DNA of 64,000 nt. Source: Coptis chinensis (taxonomy: Eukaryota; Streptophyta; Magnoliopsida; Ranunculales; Ranunculaceae). The stretch is taken from contig CM027382.1 in assembly GCA_015680905.1 (NCBI GenBank), positions 20,371,501 through 20,435,500 of the forward strand, written 5' to 3'. The translations under genes and the position numbers were made by a program. Positions 47,020-58,462 of the stretch are shown piece by piece (the first letter of the stretch is position 1; each line of letters begins with the position of its first letter). A model generated the notes under the pieces. That model was not told the origin of the DNA, searched no databases, and was given only the letters and a program-made list of their open reading frames with translations.

Positions 47020-48126
47020 GTGTTTCCAGGTCAAGTTATTCATAATCCTAAAACGCCAAACACAGCCAGCTTTGAAGTAATCGGTAATACTAGTAATGAA
47101 AATATAAACGTAAATGAGTTAAATGTCATCACCACTCTCCGTTCTGGCAGAGTGGTTCATAATGACATAACTATGCCCGTTGTTACCCCACCGGTGGTCA
47201 TTACAACTGAAACTTTACTAGATACCGAAGTAGTAACCAAAGATCCGACTCCTGTAGAGGTACCAGGTAAACCTCAACCCAAGAGAAAAGCGGCCAAGGT
47301 TAAAACTCCTATTGATCCATATGCTAAATATAGAGAGAACCCTCCGTTTCCCCAGAGACTAGCCATGTTACACAAGGATACAAATTTTGATGAGATTAGG
47401 GAAGTTTTTAAAAATCTAACGATAAACCTACTTTTTCTTGATGCTATTAAAAAGTTACCACAACATGCTAAGTTTCTAAAAGAGTTGTGTACTACTAGAC
47501 GGAAAACAAATATACCAAAAAACGCCTTTTTAACTTAACAGTTTCCAACTCTATCTGAACATAATGAAATCGTTAAGTACAAAGACCTTGGTCGTCCTAC
47601 TGTACAATGCACCTTGGGGGATACCCACACGACGACTGTGCTATTAAACCTGGGGGCAAGTATTAACTTACTCCCTTATTATCTATATAAACACATAGGT
47701 CTACAAGAGATGCAACCAACTAAAATGACGTTGCAATTAGCTTATCATTCTATTAAGTATCCTAAGGGTGTGGTTGAAAACGTGTTGGTTAAAGTTCAAA
47801 ATTTTTACTACCCAGCAGACTTCGTTATCCTAGACACAGAAGTCGCTAACGACTATGTTCCTATCATTTTAGGGTGTCTTTTCTTGGTGACTGCTAACGA
47901 GCTCATTAACTGCCGCGATGGTTCGATGTCCATGTCCTTTGGCCATCTTTCTGTTGAGGTAAATGTTTTCAAAATGATGAAACAGTTACCCGATACGTCT
48001 ATAAATGGAGAAGTTAGCATGATTGAGAGCTTAGCTCAAGATTATTTCAACAATACGTTTCCAGAAAATCAAATGCACCAATTCCTTTCCTTCGAAGTTC
48101 CGACTTCGACGGTGACTCCTACTTAG
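47020..48126 (+). pseudogene. Athila B protease region
   Basis: 47020-47538 is a linker with TTLRSGRVV and PKRKAAKVKTPIDPYAKYRE and PPFPQRL, a conserved Athila segment before the protease. The protease (47614-48126) reads TVLLNLGASINLLPYYLYKH, then FVILD and VPIILGCLFLVTANELINCR. The family active site is DLGAS. Here the Asp is Asn (about 47647), so catalysis is lost. A stop at 47536 separates the two parts. After 48126 the linker to RT has further stops. Confidence 0.82.
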
Positions 48127-48380
48127 AGGAAGTCAACGCCCTTTTTGAGTCTACTCCTATCTTAGATCCCTCTGTAACTCCGTTTTCCGAGTTTGAAGAC
48201 CTCTTACCTAAACAAGTTTTCACTACTCAAGACGAGGACCCTCCGGAATCCTTTTTACCCATTCCTCCCACCCCTGTGCTTAAACCTCTTCCTGCTGAGT
48301 TGAAATATATCCAGCTTGATCTGGATGGTAGTCATCCGGTGATCATATCTTCTTAGTTATCTGCTGATAAATAGGCACGT

Positions 48381-49810
48381 TTGATTAGGGTGATTAGGGA
48401 ACATCATTCTGTGATCGGTTGGTCCCTAGACGACATTAAGGGGATTGACCCTAGTGTATGCATGCATCGCATACATTTGGAGAATAATGCGAAGACTTCA
48501 CGCGAACCTCGGGGTCGCTTGAACCCTGCCACAAAAGAGGTGGTCAGGAAAGAAGTCTTACGGTTACTCGGTGCGGGTATCATATATCCCATCTCCGATA
48601 GGGAATGGGTAAGTCCTATTCACGTAGTCCCTAAGAAATCGGGGATTACCGTTATTCGTAATGATGTGAGTGAATATGTTTCCACGTGAGTTCCTATGAA
48701 ATGGAGGATCTGTATTGATTACAGACGCTTAAACACTATGACACGAAAACATCACTTTCATTTACCTTTTATAGATCAGATACTCGAAAGTCTAGCTGGT
48801 CATGCTTATTATTGTTTTTTAGATGGCTACTTTGGCTATTTTCAGATCATTATCGATCCTAACGACCAAGACAAGACTACCTTCACATGTCCTTTTGAAA
48901 CATATACTTATAAACGGATGCATTTTGGCCTCTGTAATGCTCCTAGTACCTTCCAGCGGTATATGATTCATATCTTTAGTAACATGGTAGAGCACTTTAT
49001 AGAAGTTTTCATGGATGATTTTTCTATCTATGGAGACTCTTTCAGTGAATGTCTGTCTAATCTTTCCATGGTGTTAACACAGTGTGAGAAAAAAAATCAG
49101 GTTTTAAATTGGGAGAAATGTCATTTTATGGTAAAACGAGGAATAGTGCTCGGTCATATTGTTTCAAGTGACGGCATAGAAGTAGATAATGCCAAATTAG
49201 ATAAAATAGCGTCTCTACCTATACCACGAACTATCCGTGATATTAGAGCCTTTTTAGGCCATGCAGGTTTTTATAGACGTTTTATCAAAGATTTTTCCAA
49301 ATTAGCTAGGCATTTGACTAATTTGCTTTTAAAAGATGTCATACTTGATTTTAATTATAACTGCAAATAGGCTTTTGAAACTTTAAAAGCTGCTTTAACA
49401 TCTGTACCAATTATACAACCTCCCGATTGGTCTAAACCTTTCAAGCTTATGTGTGACGCTAGCAATTATGTTGTTGGTGTTGTGTTAGGCCATAAACTAG
49501 ATGATAAGTCCACCGTTATTTATTATGCTAGTAAGACTTTAAATGATGCTCAACGAAATTACACTACTACGGAAAATGAATTTTTAGTTATGGTTTATGC
49601 TTTAGAGAAGTTCCGCCCTTATTTGGTTGGTTCTAAAACCTTAGTCTACACTGACCATGCAGCTCTTAGGTACCTTCTCACCAAGAGGGGTGCTAAACAA
49701 AGATTGATCCGCTAGATTCTTCTCCTGCAGGAGTTTACCCTAGAAATTAAGGATAAACGAGGGGTCGAAAATGTAGTTGCCGATCACTTATCTAGACTAA
49801 CTAATGACTA
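48381..49810 (+). pseudogene. Athila B reverse transcriptase and RNase H
   Basis: RT begins with VIGWSLDDIKGIDPSVCMHR and continues RICIDYRRLNTMTRKHHFHL, PFIDQILESLAGHAYYCFLD, FGLCNAPSTFQRYM and the catalytic FMDDFSIYGDSFS (about 49008-49046). The thumb reads DIRAFLGHAGFYRRFIKDFS. RNase H has LMCDASNYVVGVVLG (catalytic Asp), TTENEFLVMVYALEKF and TDHAALRYLL, ending [15 protein letters not shown] near 49798. Stops at about 48688, 49368 and 49714 break it. Compared with copy A it has lost about 120 bp after RNase H, leaving a junction near 49810. Confidence 0.88.
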
Positions 49811-51090
49811 ACCAATGAACGTAAAAGATTTTTTGCCAGAGTTAAGCTATACTACTGGGATGAGCCATACCTTTTTAAGTATTGTGCGGATCAGATTATT
49901 CGTTGTTGTATTCCTCAGTGGGAATATAATAAAGTTTTATCCTTCTGCCATGACAAAGAGTGTGGTGGCCATTATAGTGGTATAAAAATGGTAGCTAAAG
50001 TTCTGCAATGTTGTTTTTATTGGCTTACCCTTTTTAGAGATGCCCAAGTTCACTGCAAGATGTGTGTTCATTGCCAATAACTTGGGCGTATCATTAAACG
50101 TAATATGATGCCTTTAAATCCCATTATGGTAGTAGAAATTTTTGATGTATGGGGCATTGATTTCATGGGTCATTTTCCTATTTCCCACAGTTTTATTTAT
50201 GTTCTTGTTACCGTGGACTACATTTCCAAATGGATAGAGGCCATGGCTTGCCGTAGCAATGACCATAAGACAGTTGTGTTTTTTGTTAAGGAAATATTTT
50301 CTATCATTTTGGCATCCCTAAAACCATCATCAATGATGGCCGAATGCATTTTTGTAATAGAGTTGTTGCTTCTTTCGTTAAGAAGTACAGAGTTATCCAT
50401 AAGGTGGCTACTCCTTATCATCCACAGATTAGTGGCCAAGTAGAAGTCTCTAATAGTGAAATTAAAAAAATATTAGAAACGACAGTCAATTATGATCGGA
50501 AAGATTGGTTTAAGCGTCTAACTGATGCCTTATGGGCATATCGGACAGCTTTCAAAACTCCTATAGGAATGTCTCTTTTTAGACTTGTGTTTGGAAAACC
50601 TTGTCACTTGCCGATTGAATTGGAGCACCGTGTTATGTGGGCTATAAAGAGCCTTAACTTCAATTTTGATGAGGCAGGTGTCAAGCGCAAATTACAATTA
50701 AATGAGCTTGAAGAAATCCGTAGCGATTCTTATGATCTTGCAAAGGATTGTAAAGCTAACATGAAACGTGTTCATGATAAACAAATTTTGCGTAAAGAGT
50801 TTGTGGTTGGTCAAAAGATTTTGCTTTACAACTCTTGTTTACATATGTTCCCTGGAAAATTAAAACCCCGTTGGTCTGGTCCTTTTCTGGTTACTGAAGT
50901 CACCCCTTACGAGGCAATCACCTTGGTAAATTCCAAGGACAATAGTACCTTTCAAGTTAATGATCAACAATTAAAACACTTTTACGAGTTAATGTCCCCA
51001 GATGTGGAGGATGTCCTTTTACAGTACTCTATCTATAAGGACTGGCCTTTGATGTTTGGTGTACTTCCTTTCATTTTCATATATTGGTGA
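49811..51090 (+). pseudogene. Athila B integrase
   Basis: The zinc-binding part (about 49945-50080) has CHDKECGGHYSGIK and VHCKMCVHC. The catalytic core has [11 protein letters not shown] (first Asp, about 50147), [11 protein letters not shown] (second Asp, about 50327) and [17 protein letters not shown] (Glu, about 50420-50467). It continues [47 protein letters not shown] and HFYELMSPDVEDVLL. A stop near 50078 and a frameshift near 50310 are the main lesions; 50344-51090 is open for 248 codons. It would insert element cDNA into the genome. I see no chromodomain. Confidence 0.88.
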
Positions 51091-51976
51091 GTGCACCATT
51101 AAGGTAACCGGGCCCTCCTTTAGAGTGTGTGGCTGTAAGTACTGGATCCTAAGTCCACGTTTAACATAATTCATGCTTTCTACTCTTGCATATTTTCTCA
51201 ATTTTTAAGTAATGTTTCTCTATGGAGTGATTTATGTCTTTATTGTTTTATTGTTTTCCTTTATATTAAACTTATTGATAAAAAACTAAACAATAAATAT
51301 TAAAACCCTATAAACAGTAATCTAGCAAGCCTCGGGAATCTGACTTTAAAAGACCCACATTTTTAAAACAAATTTTCTAAACTATGTTTTCAAAAATTTG
51401 TTTGGGGGTGGGGTGTTTGGTCTTTCCTTTCTTGATCGCTCAACTTCCTATTCTTTTGTTTATGCCGTTTAGTCGTATTTTGATTCGGGTTGATACTATC
51501 TATGAATTTAGATTTCTTATGATCATATAACTTATGTCATTTACGCATTTTGAGGCATTTTCTATCTTTTTATATGTCAACCACGGTTAGATTTAAGTTT
51601 TCTATAAATCATTGGATTGTACTTTCTCTGTTGATCGTTCTCATAGCTCATTCGCCAAAATCGGACCGTTAACGAATCGAGAATTTTAGTTTTAATTTTA
51701 TGAGGCATAGGATAGTATAGGTATTTTAGAACTTGTTTTGGACTTGGGCCCAAAAAGTTTTACCCTACGTACGCACGTATCTCGCACGTGATTTCTAAAA
51801 TCTAAACAGAGAGAGAAAAACCCTTTGCGAGTTCTTCTTCTCCGCCTCCAAAAAATCGACCAAAATAAATAAATAATTAAATAAAACAACCACTGCGACC
51901 TAACCTCCACCCACTCCATTTTCGATAGATTTAAAAACTCTTCCCTACCTTACATTCACCCCAAATTTAAAACCCA
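51091..51976 (+). other. noncoding linker of Athila B with PPT-like run
   Basis: No gene. TTTGGGGGTGGGGTGTTTGG near 51401 matches the run near 2783 in element A. Confidence 0.65.
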
Positions 51977-53151
51977 ATGGCTCCTCCCTTACCAAAGATT
52001 CTTCCGTAACAAGCTTTTACCCAAACACAATTCTCCCCCTTTTACGGTGCCGAAATGGTTATTAGGAAGTGCATAGTTTGTGGTATTCTCAGGAGGTTTT
52101 TTATCATACTGATTTGGTGTATGAATTTTATAAAAAGAGGGAGATTGATGGTGGTCGGGTTTTTGTTAAAGTGAATGGTAGCCGGAGGGAGTTGACGACA
52201 GAAGTTTTGTCTGAGATTACTGGCATTGACCGAAGACCCATTGTACTCACAATGCAGGAATCTTAGCTTGGTGGAATCAGTCCTTTGATGAAGGAAACTG
52301 TCTTGGAAGGAGTTTACAATCCGAACTCGCAATGTGTTCATCAGACGTCTCTGAGACGGAACCAGCTGGCTATGGCTCAATGGGTTGGTAGAAATATGAT
52401 TGCCACCACGGAAGCCAATGACATCAATTTAAGCTATATGCATGTTCTCTAGACCCTTCAGAACAGGAGGTATGGGTTCTACATCCTTGAATTTTTATTA
52501 AATGAGATTAAGGTTGTTGATAAGTCAACCGCACCATTCCTTACTTTGATTACAAAGGTTATGATGTATTGGGGAGGCGTTCCGAAGTCTGGCAAGATTA
52601 ATTTGAAGTTGCATGAAAATGCACGTATCTATCGAGAATGTATTAAGCGGGATTGGAATTTGCCGGAAGCTAGGTGTTTTGAGACGGCACCGGATGAGGA
52701 AGATGAGGAAGACTCGACGTGTTTTTATGTGGATGCTTTGGAAATGGTTACTACGGATGTAGCCCGCATCTTGTTTCTTCACCGTGGCCTGTGAACTCTC
52801 CATACTCAGTATGAGACGATTCGTACATACCAACATTCTCTGAATGACCTATGTGAGGCTATTCAAACTCGGCAGGGTACCGTTCTCAGTAACCAAGTGA
52901 AGCTGCAGCAGAATATTGAATTGCTTAGTGATAGTCACCAGGACATCCAGCAGAACATGGAGACTCTCGTCTAGAGCAATACGGAGAGTTAGGAAGCCAT
53001 GGATGCTTTTATGGAGCTACAATGCACCTTTCAAATAGAAGTTCTACGACGATTGCCACCTCATGAGGCTTCTTCTTCCGCTGACTCTGACAGGCATGAG
53101 CGTCGTAGACGTAGGACGGATGGCTCTGGCCCATCCTCATCTCGTGGCTAG
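51977..53151 (+). pseudogene. Athila B ORF X (env-position protein)
   Basis: This is the homologue of 3403-4570. It starts MAPPLPKILP at ATG 51977 and has a stop almost at once (about 52007). Blocks are VYEFYKKREIDGGR, VKVNGSRRELTTEVLSEITG and TMQES (52110-52266), then a stop and a second part ITKVMMYWGGVPKSGKINLK to LHRGL. The coiled-coil-like tail (about 52797-53100) ends RRRRTDGSGPSSSRG before the TAG at 53149. The strong conservation of the tail between two independently decaying copies suggests it mattered for the element. Confidence 0.72.
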
Positions 53152-53907
53152 TTGTTGTTTAGATTATTGTTATTAGGAAATTTCCCTATTTTTAGTAGAA
53201 TAATTTTTATTTTGAGTTGTTAGTTAGTAGTTAATATTGAATTCTATATTTGGTTGCTATTTGAATGTCGAGTTAATTTAATTTTTGTCTGAGAATGCTT
53301 TCTATTTTTCATGAATCCCACCTTCCCAACTTGTTTGGGGGTGGTATTATTTGTTTAGCATTGTATTTTTCCATATCCACTTGTTTTTGGAAGTTAAAAT
53401 TGCAAGGTTGTGAGAATATGGGTTATGTGAGCATGTTGCTAATGTGGTATAGCAATAATGAGCTACTCTTGGGTTGTACAACCTCAAGAGTTAGAAATTG
53501 GATGATTGCTGTTTTTATTTCCAGCCTAAAACTATTGGTTTGATTTTGGAGTTTGCACTTTATCTGTTTCTATTTTTTGGATTTAGAAATTTTCTTTTTC
53601 CATCATTCTGCCTTAACAATTTGGGCAGGTTGTGGAACTTAGATTAAGAAACTAGTCCTCTATAAATACATGATTAGCTCTAAGCTTCACTTTCACCTCT
53701 AAACTTCATAACACAAACAACACTCGAGCGCATTCGCACCCAACAACCTGGAACGCAGTGTCAAAGTTGAGCACGCCTACGCCCTTCCAAAGGCAATTCT
53801 AAGCTTGCCCGCGCCCTTACCTTAACAAGACCTCCAGTTTTGATTTTTTTTTTCCTCTAGGGTGATCTGAGGATACTTCTGGGAGTTCAAGAGTGTGTTT
53901 GGTTGCT
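53152..53907 (+). other. spacer between ORF X and ORF Y in Athila B
   Basis: Noncoding. It has a PPT-like TTGTTTGGGGGTGGT near 53331 and a TATA-like box at 53661, both conserved with element A. Confidence 0.6.
53661..53669 (+). promoter_or_regulatory. internal TATA-like box before ORF Y (copy B)
   Basis: TATAAATAC, matching 5078-5086 of element A in sequence and in relative position. Confidence 0.4.
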
Positions 53908-54547
53908 ATGAAATCACCTCGAATCATACCGGAGTAGTACTTCAAAGATTAGTTCGAGAGTGACACCTATGGGTCTTGGTTCCGCGACTTGATTATACAA
54001 GAAGGATGGTAGCCTCTAATGTTATGTTATGATAAACTATATTCTCTTGCACTTACAGCTTACTTCTATGATCATTGTAAGTTCTTTTATCGACTGGATG
54101 GGGCACAAGTGTTCTCTGTCACCATTGGTGATGAAACAATGGACTTAACCAAGTTCTTATTGGCCTTTGCTATTGGAATTTCTATGCCTACTGAAATCCA
54201 AAACTCATTGGGCTATTTGGTTGATAATATGTATATCTACAACTATGAGTTTTTGCATGAGACCTATGGGGCAGGGATTTTTCGTGTAGAGGACCAAGGG
54301 CAATATAACGTAGCCCTTGGTAGCTTGTCCCTTAACATGGGCATTGTTATGTTCTTTATCATGCTAAATATCTTAAGAGAATGGCGTTTTTCTTCTGCAA
54401 ATGACACCACTTGTGACGTTTTCCTTGTTTTAGCTGAGGGACGTATGCTCTATGACCTTCCCCAAACCTTAGAGCATCTTTAGCAAAGCAACCAAAAAAA
54501 CACCAAGCAACTTTAAGAGCAACATCAAAAAAACACCAAACAACTAC

Positions 54548-54653
54548 GCGGTTTTGCCAAAACCGCACCATATAGGCCACGGGGTTTTGCCAAAACCGCA
54601 CCACTAAAGCCCAACTGACAGGCCCAAGCCCACGCGGTTTTGGCAAAACCGCG
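54548..54653. repeat. left subterminal palindromes of the PMD transposon
   Basis: Three copies: GCGGTTTTGCCAAAACCGC at 54548-54566, GGGTTTTGCCAAAACCGC at 54582-54599 (one arm imperfect), and CGCGGTTTTGGCAAAACCGCG at 54633-54653. Each is nearly self-complementary. The last is preceded by GGCCCAAGCCCA, also repeated on the right side. Confidence 0.85.
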
Positions 54654-54681
54654 CGGTGTTCTCAAAGCCGCGTGCTACTTC

Positions 54682-54690
54682 TATATATAC
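54682..54690 (+). promoter_or_regulatory. TATA box of the PMD gene
   Basis: TATATATAC 109 bp before the ATG at 54799, followed by a CT-rich leader. The position is plausible for a plant core promoter. This suggests the element carries its own promoter. Confidence 0.4.
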
Positions 54691-54798
54691 AGCTCCAAAG
54701 CCGCGCGGTTCAGTCACTTTCACCTCTTCTCACAATTATAAAATCCTCTCTTTAGTTAAAAAAAAAAAAAAAACCTACCTAAACTCTTAAAATTTGAT

Positions 54799-57061
54799 AT
54801 GGATCCTTTTGAACCTTTCAACAGTGATGATTGGCAGTACACAGACGACATTGGCGATGAGGAAGTAGAATACGGTGGGGGAGAAGACAGTGGGGAAGAA
54901 GAACCCGAGGATGTCGCGCCGGCTGATAGACATCCCTATGTACTGGAGTATCAGATGAACGACTTTGATTGGCAATTTGCACCTGGAGAAGCACTTGATA
55001 TGGAAGTTGTGTCTTCTACACGTGATACAAAACACGTGTCGAGTGCAGTGGATAATACTCAGGTAATTAATTAGTTTTGATTAAATATTTTGAATATTAA
55101 TTAGTTGAGTTAGACCAATTAATTATTTATCTTATACCCATTATTTTTTTTTTATAATATCAGCATGTTGTTGACTACCGAGTTAGATCGGCTTTACTTG
55201 GTGTTAGAGAGTGGTGGAAGGTTATTAGGAGTTTGGATGAGTTTGTACATATTAGAGATAGTATTTTTTATACACCTTTGGGTATTTTGATTGATACGGA
55301 TTATGAGAAGGCTGATTGGGCAGTGGTCATAGCTTTAGTAGAAAGATGGTGGAGTAGAGCTCATACATTTCATTTTCCTTGTGCGGAGTTAGGGTTCACA
55401 CCACTAGACTTCACTATGATTTCTGGGTTGAGTATCGGTATAGGCCAACCGATACCTTTTCATACAAATTATGAGAATATGGATAGTATGCTTATGAGTT
55501 TCCCTCGTTTGGGTGCAGATGCTTATGATTCTTCTGGGGTTAAGCTATCTCATATTAAGATTGCATATATGGAACTCCTCTTGCATCCTGATACACGAGC
55601 GGAGTTAGCTTTGACTGTTCTACCGGGTAGTGAGGGTGCTGATCAGTATGTTAAGGCTTTTTTTATATTTTTTATTGGGCATGTTTTGTTTCCCAATGGT
55701 CATTCTACGGTACGACTGGGATATTATGTTTATGTATCTGATTTGCATACTATGAGAGATTATGACCTGGGTAGCTCAGTATATGCCATATTGATATCGG
55801 CATTAGATAAAGCTTCAAAGACATTCGAAGTAGAAGTCCTCGATTTGTGGACTCACTCCGCGGGACTTTTAGAGATTTGGTTTTACGAGTACTTTCGATG
55901 TCTTTGTCCTAACATAGACATGATTGCCGATACTAAGCCCTAGATTTGCTAGTTGGTCGTATCCTCACTTGACTCGTAATGCAGGGCGATTAAGAATAAT
56001 ATCCGTATGGCTCGTGCTCGATTGATATTAGATCATTGTCATCTATCGAGTGGAGACCTTGGTGTTTGTCTATCGCCTTTGACGATCCAAATTGATGCGA
56101 TGCTTATGTGTTGTCACGCCACGAGAGTTATTTTTGTCGCGATGTGACTCGCCGTTTGGTATTGTGGGCGGCAGATGTTGGAGGTAGATGACTAGACGCT
56201 TATGGAGTTCCATGTGCTCCCATGCCAGATGTTAGTGATGCAAAGTCGTGGGTAAAATTCAAGTTCATGAAGTTCATGCCGATGGGTGGTCCTTGGCAAG
56301 ATGCATCTTCTTTGTTGTTGAAAGCGCATCACGATCAAGATTATAGATGGTGGAACCGTGTCTCCATGGGTCCATTGTTGCCTCCCCTCGTTGGTCGGGC
56401 TAGCAACTTCGAAGTTTGTGGGCCTGGAAGGGATGAGACGCGTGAGCTACATATTCCTCATCCGCCACAGCCTGTTTACAACCCACAACCTCTGAATGCA
56501 TATCAGCCAGCTCCTGTGTCTGCCAGTATTCCTCAGATGTTTGCCGTGTGTGGACCTGATGGGAAGCCTACTTATATTTCCATTCCTGAGGTGCCTCATG
56601 CTCGTTTCTCTGAGTTAGAGCTGCAGATTGATCAGTATACCATGGTGAGTTTAATTGTTTTATTTATCTTCTTCATTATATATATAATATGTACTTACAC
56701 TGTATTTTCTTGGATTTTCAAGCTGAGGTCCGGGAAAGATATGAGAACCAGGTTCTTATGTTTGATGGGATGAGGACTGCCCTGTATCATTATAGCCAAG
56801 AAAGAGAGGAGGCATATTCTCAGACATATCGCCAATCCCCAGTCATGCGTGATGACGACTTCGAAAGCGTATGAGGATATACAGCAAGTGTACACGCAGC
56901 AATATCAGGGATATGAGGAACTTCAGGCTGAAGTAGTTAACCTCCGTCGCGCATTGAGAAGATCATCGATCTCGATTAGGAACTTAGAGGAGCAAATTTA
57001 ACGTCCAAATAGAGAGGGAGAGGGATCGAGTGGTAAGGGGCGTAAGAAGAGAGCTCAATAA
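54799..57061 (+). pseudogene. plant mobile domain (PMD, MAIN-like) protein gene, three exons
   Basis: Exon 1 (54799-55062) encodes an acidic N-terminus, MDPFEPFNSDDWQYTDD. The intron 55063-55163 has GT...AG ends, and exon 2 continues in frame, giving 347 open codons. Exon 2 has WAVVIALVERWWSRAHTFHF, PCAELGFTPLDFTMISGLSI, VKAFFIFFIGHVLFPNG and YDLGSSVYAILISALDKA, diagnostic of the PMD (aminotransferase-like plant mobile domain) fold. One extra base near 55942 makes a stop; the next frame continues RFASWSYPHLTRNAG. More frame breaks follow near 55990 and 56150. Exon 2 ends with a Pro-rich part (PPQPVYNPQPLNAYQPAPVS) at 56644, intron 56645-56722. Exon 3 is coiled-coil-like with a frame break near 56867, a stop at 56999 and a basic end KGRKKRAQ. 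PMD proteins include MAIN and MAIL1, nuclear factors for silencing and genome stability. The role in this element is unknown. Confidence 0.8.
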
Positions 57062-57298
57062 ATTTGATGTAATATGATAGGTTTTGGATTATTTTGGATA
57101 TTATATGATTATATCATAATCATAGATTTTGACCGCATAATCATAATCATAGGTTTTAATTTCTTTAATTTTTTCGATTTTGAATTACAATTCTTAATTT
57201 CTTCAATTGCACAATTGTTAATTTCTTAACTTCTATGCACAACTCATAATTTTTCAAGTTCTATGCACCACAGTTCTAATTTTCAGAAAAAAACGCAT

Positions 57299-57410
57299 GC
57301 GGTTTTGGCAAAACCGCGCCCATGGAAGCCCAAGCCCACGCGGTTTTGCCAAAACCGCGCAATAGAAGCCCATTTAGCAGCCCAAGCCCACGCAGTGTTG
57401 CCAAAACCGC
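57299..57410. repeat. right subterminal palindromes of the PMD transposon
   Basis: Copies at 57299-57317 (GCGGTTTTGGCAAAACCGC), 57339-57359 (CGCGGTTTTGCCAAAACCGCG) and a degenerate one at 57391-57410. AAGCCCAAGCCCACGCGG-type spacers separate them, as on the left side. Confidence 0.85.
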
Positions 57411-58129
57411 GATAAGTGATTTGATACAGCACCAAACCTGGAACCAAATATTGTTTGGTTTGGTGTTTTCATCAACATGTAGTTCTCCTGAAGTTGAAAA
57501 AACACCAAATTCTTGGTGCTAGGTTGATATCATTGCTAAAGATGCTCTTAGTGTCCAATTTAGCACGAGCCCATTGTATGAGGCATAAGTACCTTCTTAT
57601 GCCTATCTTGGTTTGCCGCATAATGCTATGTTTTTTTCCTAAGTTATGTACCCGTTTCACAGATTGTGTTGGGGTTGACATTGTGAGACCCACCAATTAC
57701 ATTATACGCTCATTCCGTGCAATGACTTGGCCGGGGTGGAGGCTACAACCTAATTGGGTTGCCCCTTACACCCTATCCGACCAAGTGGCACTTAACAGGT
57801 TACCAAAGGTAGATGATAAATGGCGTAAGGCCTGGCAAATTGTCATGGCGTGGTAGGATGCAAAGGAGCCTCACTTCTTCATAGAAGAGGAGGAAAACGC
57901 TTCATTGAGGGATATGAGGTAAGTTTTACTTTCTTTGTTTGTTAGTGTCTGCTTACATTCCAAGCAATTTAAATTTTGTTATTCAGTATGTTCTAAATTT
58001 GTTTTACAGGTATTCTTAAATTTTCACGCATTTCCATGGTATTTTCTATCCTTTTATTTCTATACTTTGAGGACAAAGCATGTTTTTATTTGGTGTCATA
58101 GAAACACGCGTAATTTAAGGCACCTATTA

Positions 58130-58131
<2 letters not shown>

Positions 58132-58212
<81 letters not shown>
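58132..58212. repeat. (AT)n microsatellite in Athila B 3' UTR
   Basis: About 80 bp of perfect AT, at the position of the palindrome core in element A (6549-6607). Confidence 0.95.
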
Positions 58213-58216
<4 letters not shown>

Positions 58217-58423
58217 TGATAAAGGGCGGGCGAATGGGCTAGCCAGCCCTCAAAAACCATAAAAGCCCTCATGATTGAGGGCCGGGTCAGCCCGCCCCTA
58301 TTTGATGTTGAGGGCCGGGTCGAGTAGGGTCAAGCATGAAAACTCAAGCCCTTAACCCGCCCCTCGACCCTCATTTTTTAGGGCCAAATGAGGGCCGGGT
58401 CTAATTATACTTCACTAGTTTAC

Positions 58424-58462
<39 letters not shown>

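Larger units (their letters stand above)
54472..57547 (+). mobile_element. PMD-carrying DNA transposon (PIF/Harbinger-like ends)
   Basis: 3,076 bp. The terminal inverted repeat GAGCATCTTTAGCAA is perfect for 15 bp at both ends, flanked by TTA at 54469-54471 and 57548-57550. The paralogous sequence in element A (about 5909-5940) lacks the insert and has a single TTA, so the ends are exact. Three palindromic 19-21 bp motifs lie within about 180 bp of the left end and three within about 250 bp of the right end. The only gene encodes a plant mobile domain protein; no DDE transposase is visible. TTA target sites fit PIF/Harbinger, but the class is inferred from ends alone. Confidence 0.85.
53908..57922 (+). 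pseudogene. Athila B ORF Y, split by the PMD transposon
   Basis: The left part (53908-54471) starts MKSPRIIPE and has LTAYFYDHCKFFYRLDGAQV, FSVTIGDETMDLTKFLLAFA, FRVEDQGQYNVALGSLSLNM and MLYDLPQTL. The right part (57551-57922) continues SNLARAHCMRHKYLLMPILV, VRPTNYIIRSFRAMTW and ALNRLPKVDDKW to a TAA at 57920. The DNA transposon at 54472-57547 sits between the halves. The left half also has stops near 53937, 53951 and 54010. The right half keeps a downstream extension (SLRDMR) where copy A stops. Confidence 0.75.

Noticed and set aside
54472-57547. PMD element as a CACTA transposon, which also makes 3 bp duplications
   Set aside because: The ends read GAGCATCT and not CACTA, and there are no GACGG-type subterminal repeats.
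51977-57922. ORF X and ORF Y as a retroviral envelope
   Set aside because: No signal peptide, cleavage site or transmembrane anchor is visible, so only the position downstream of pol is shared with envelope genes.
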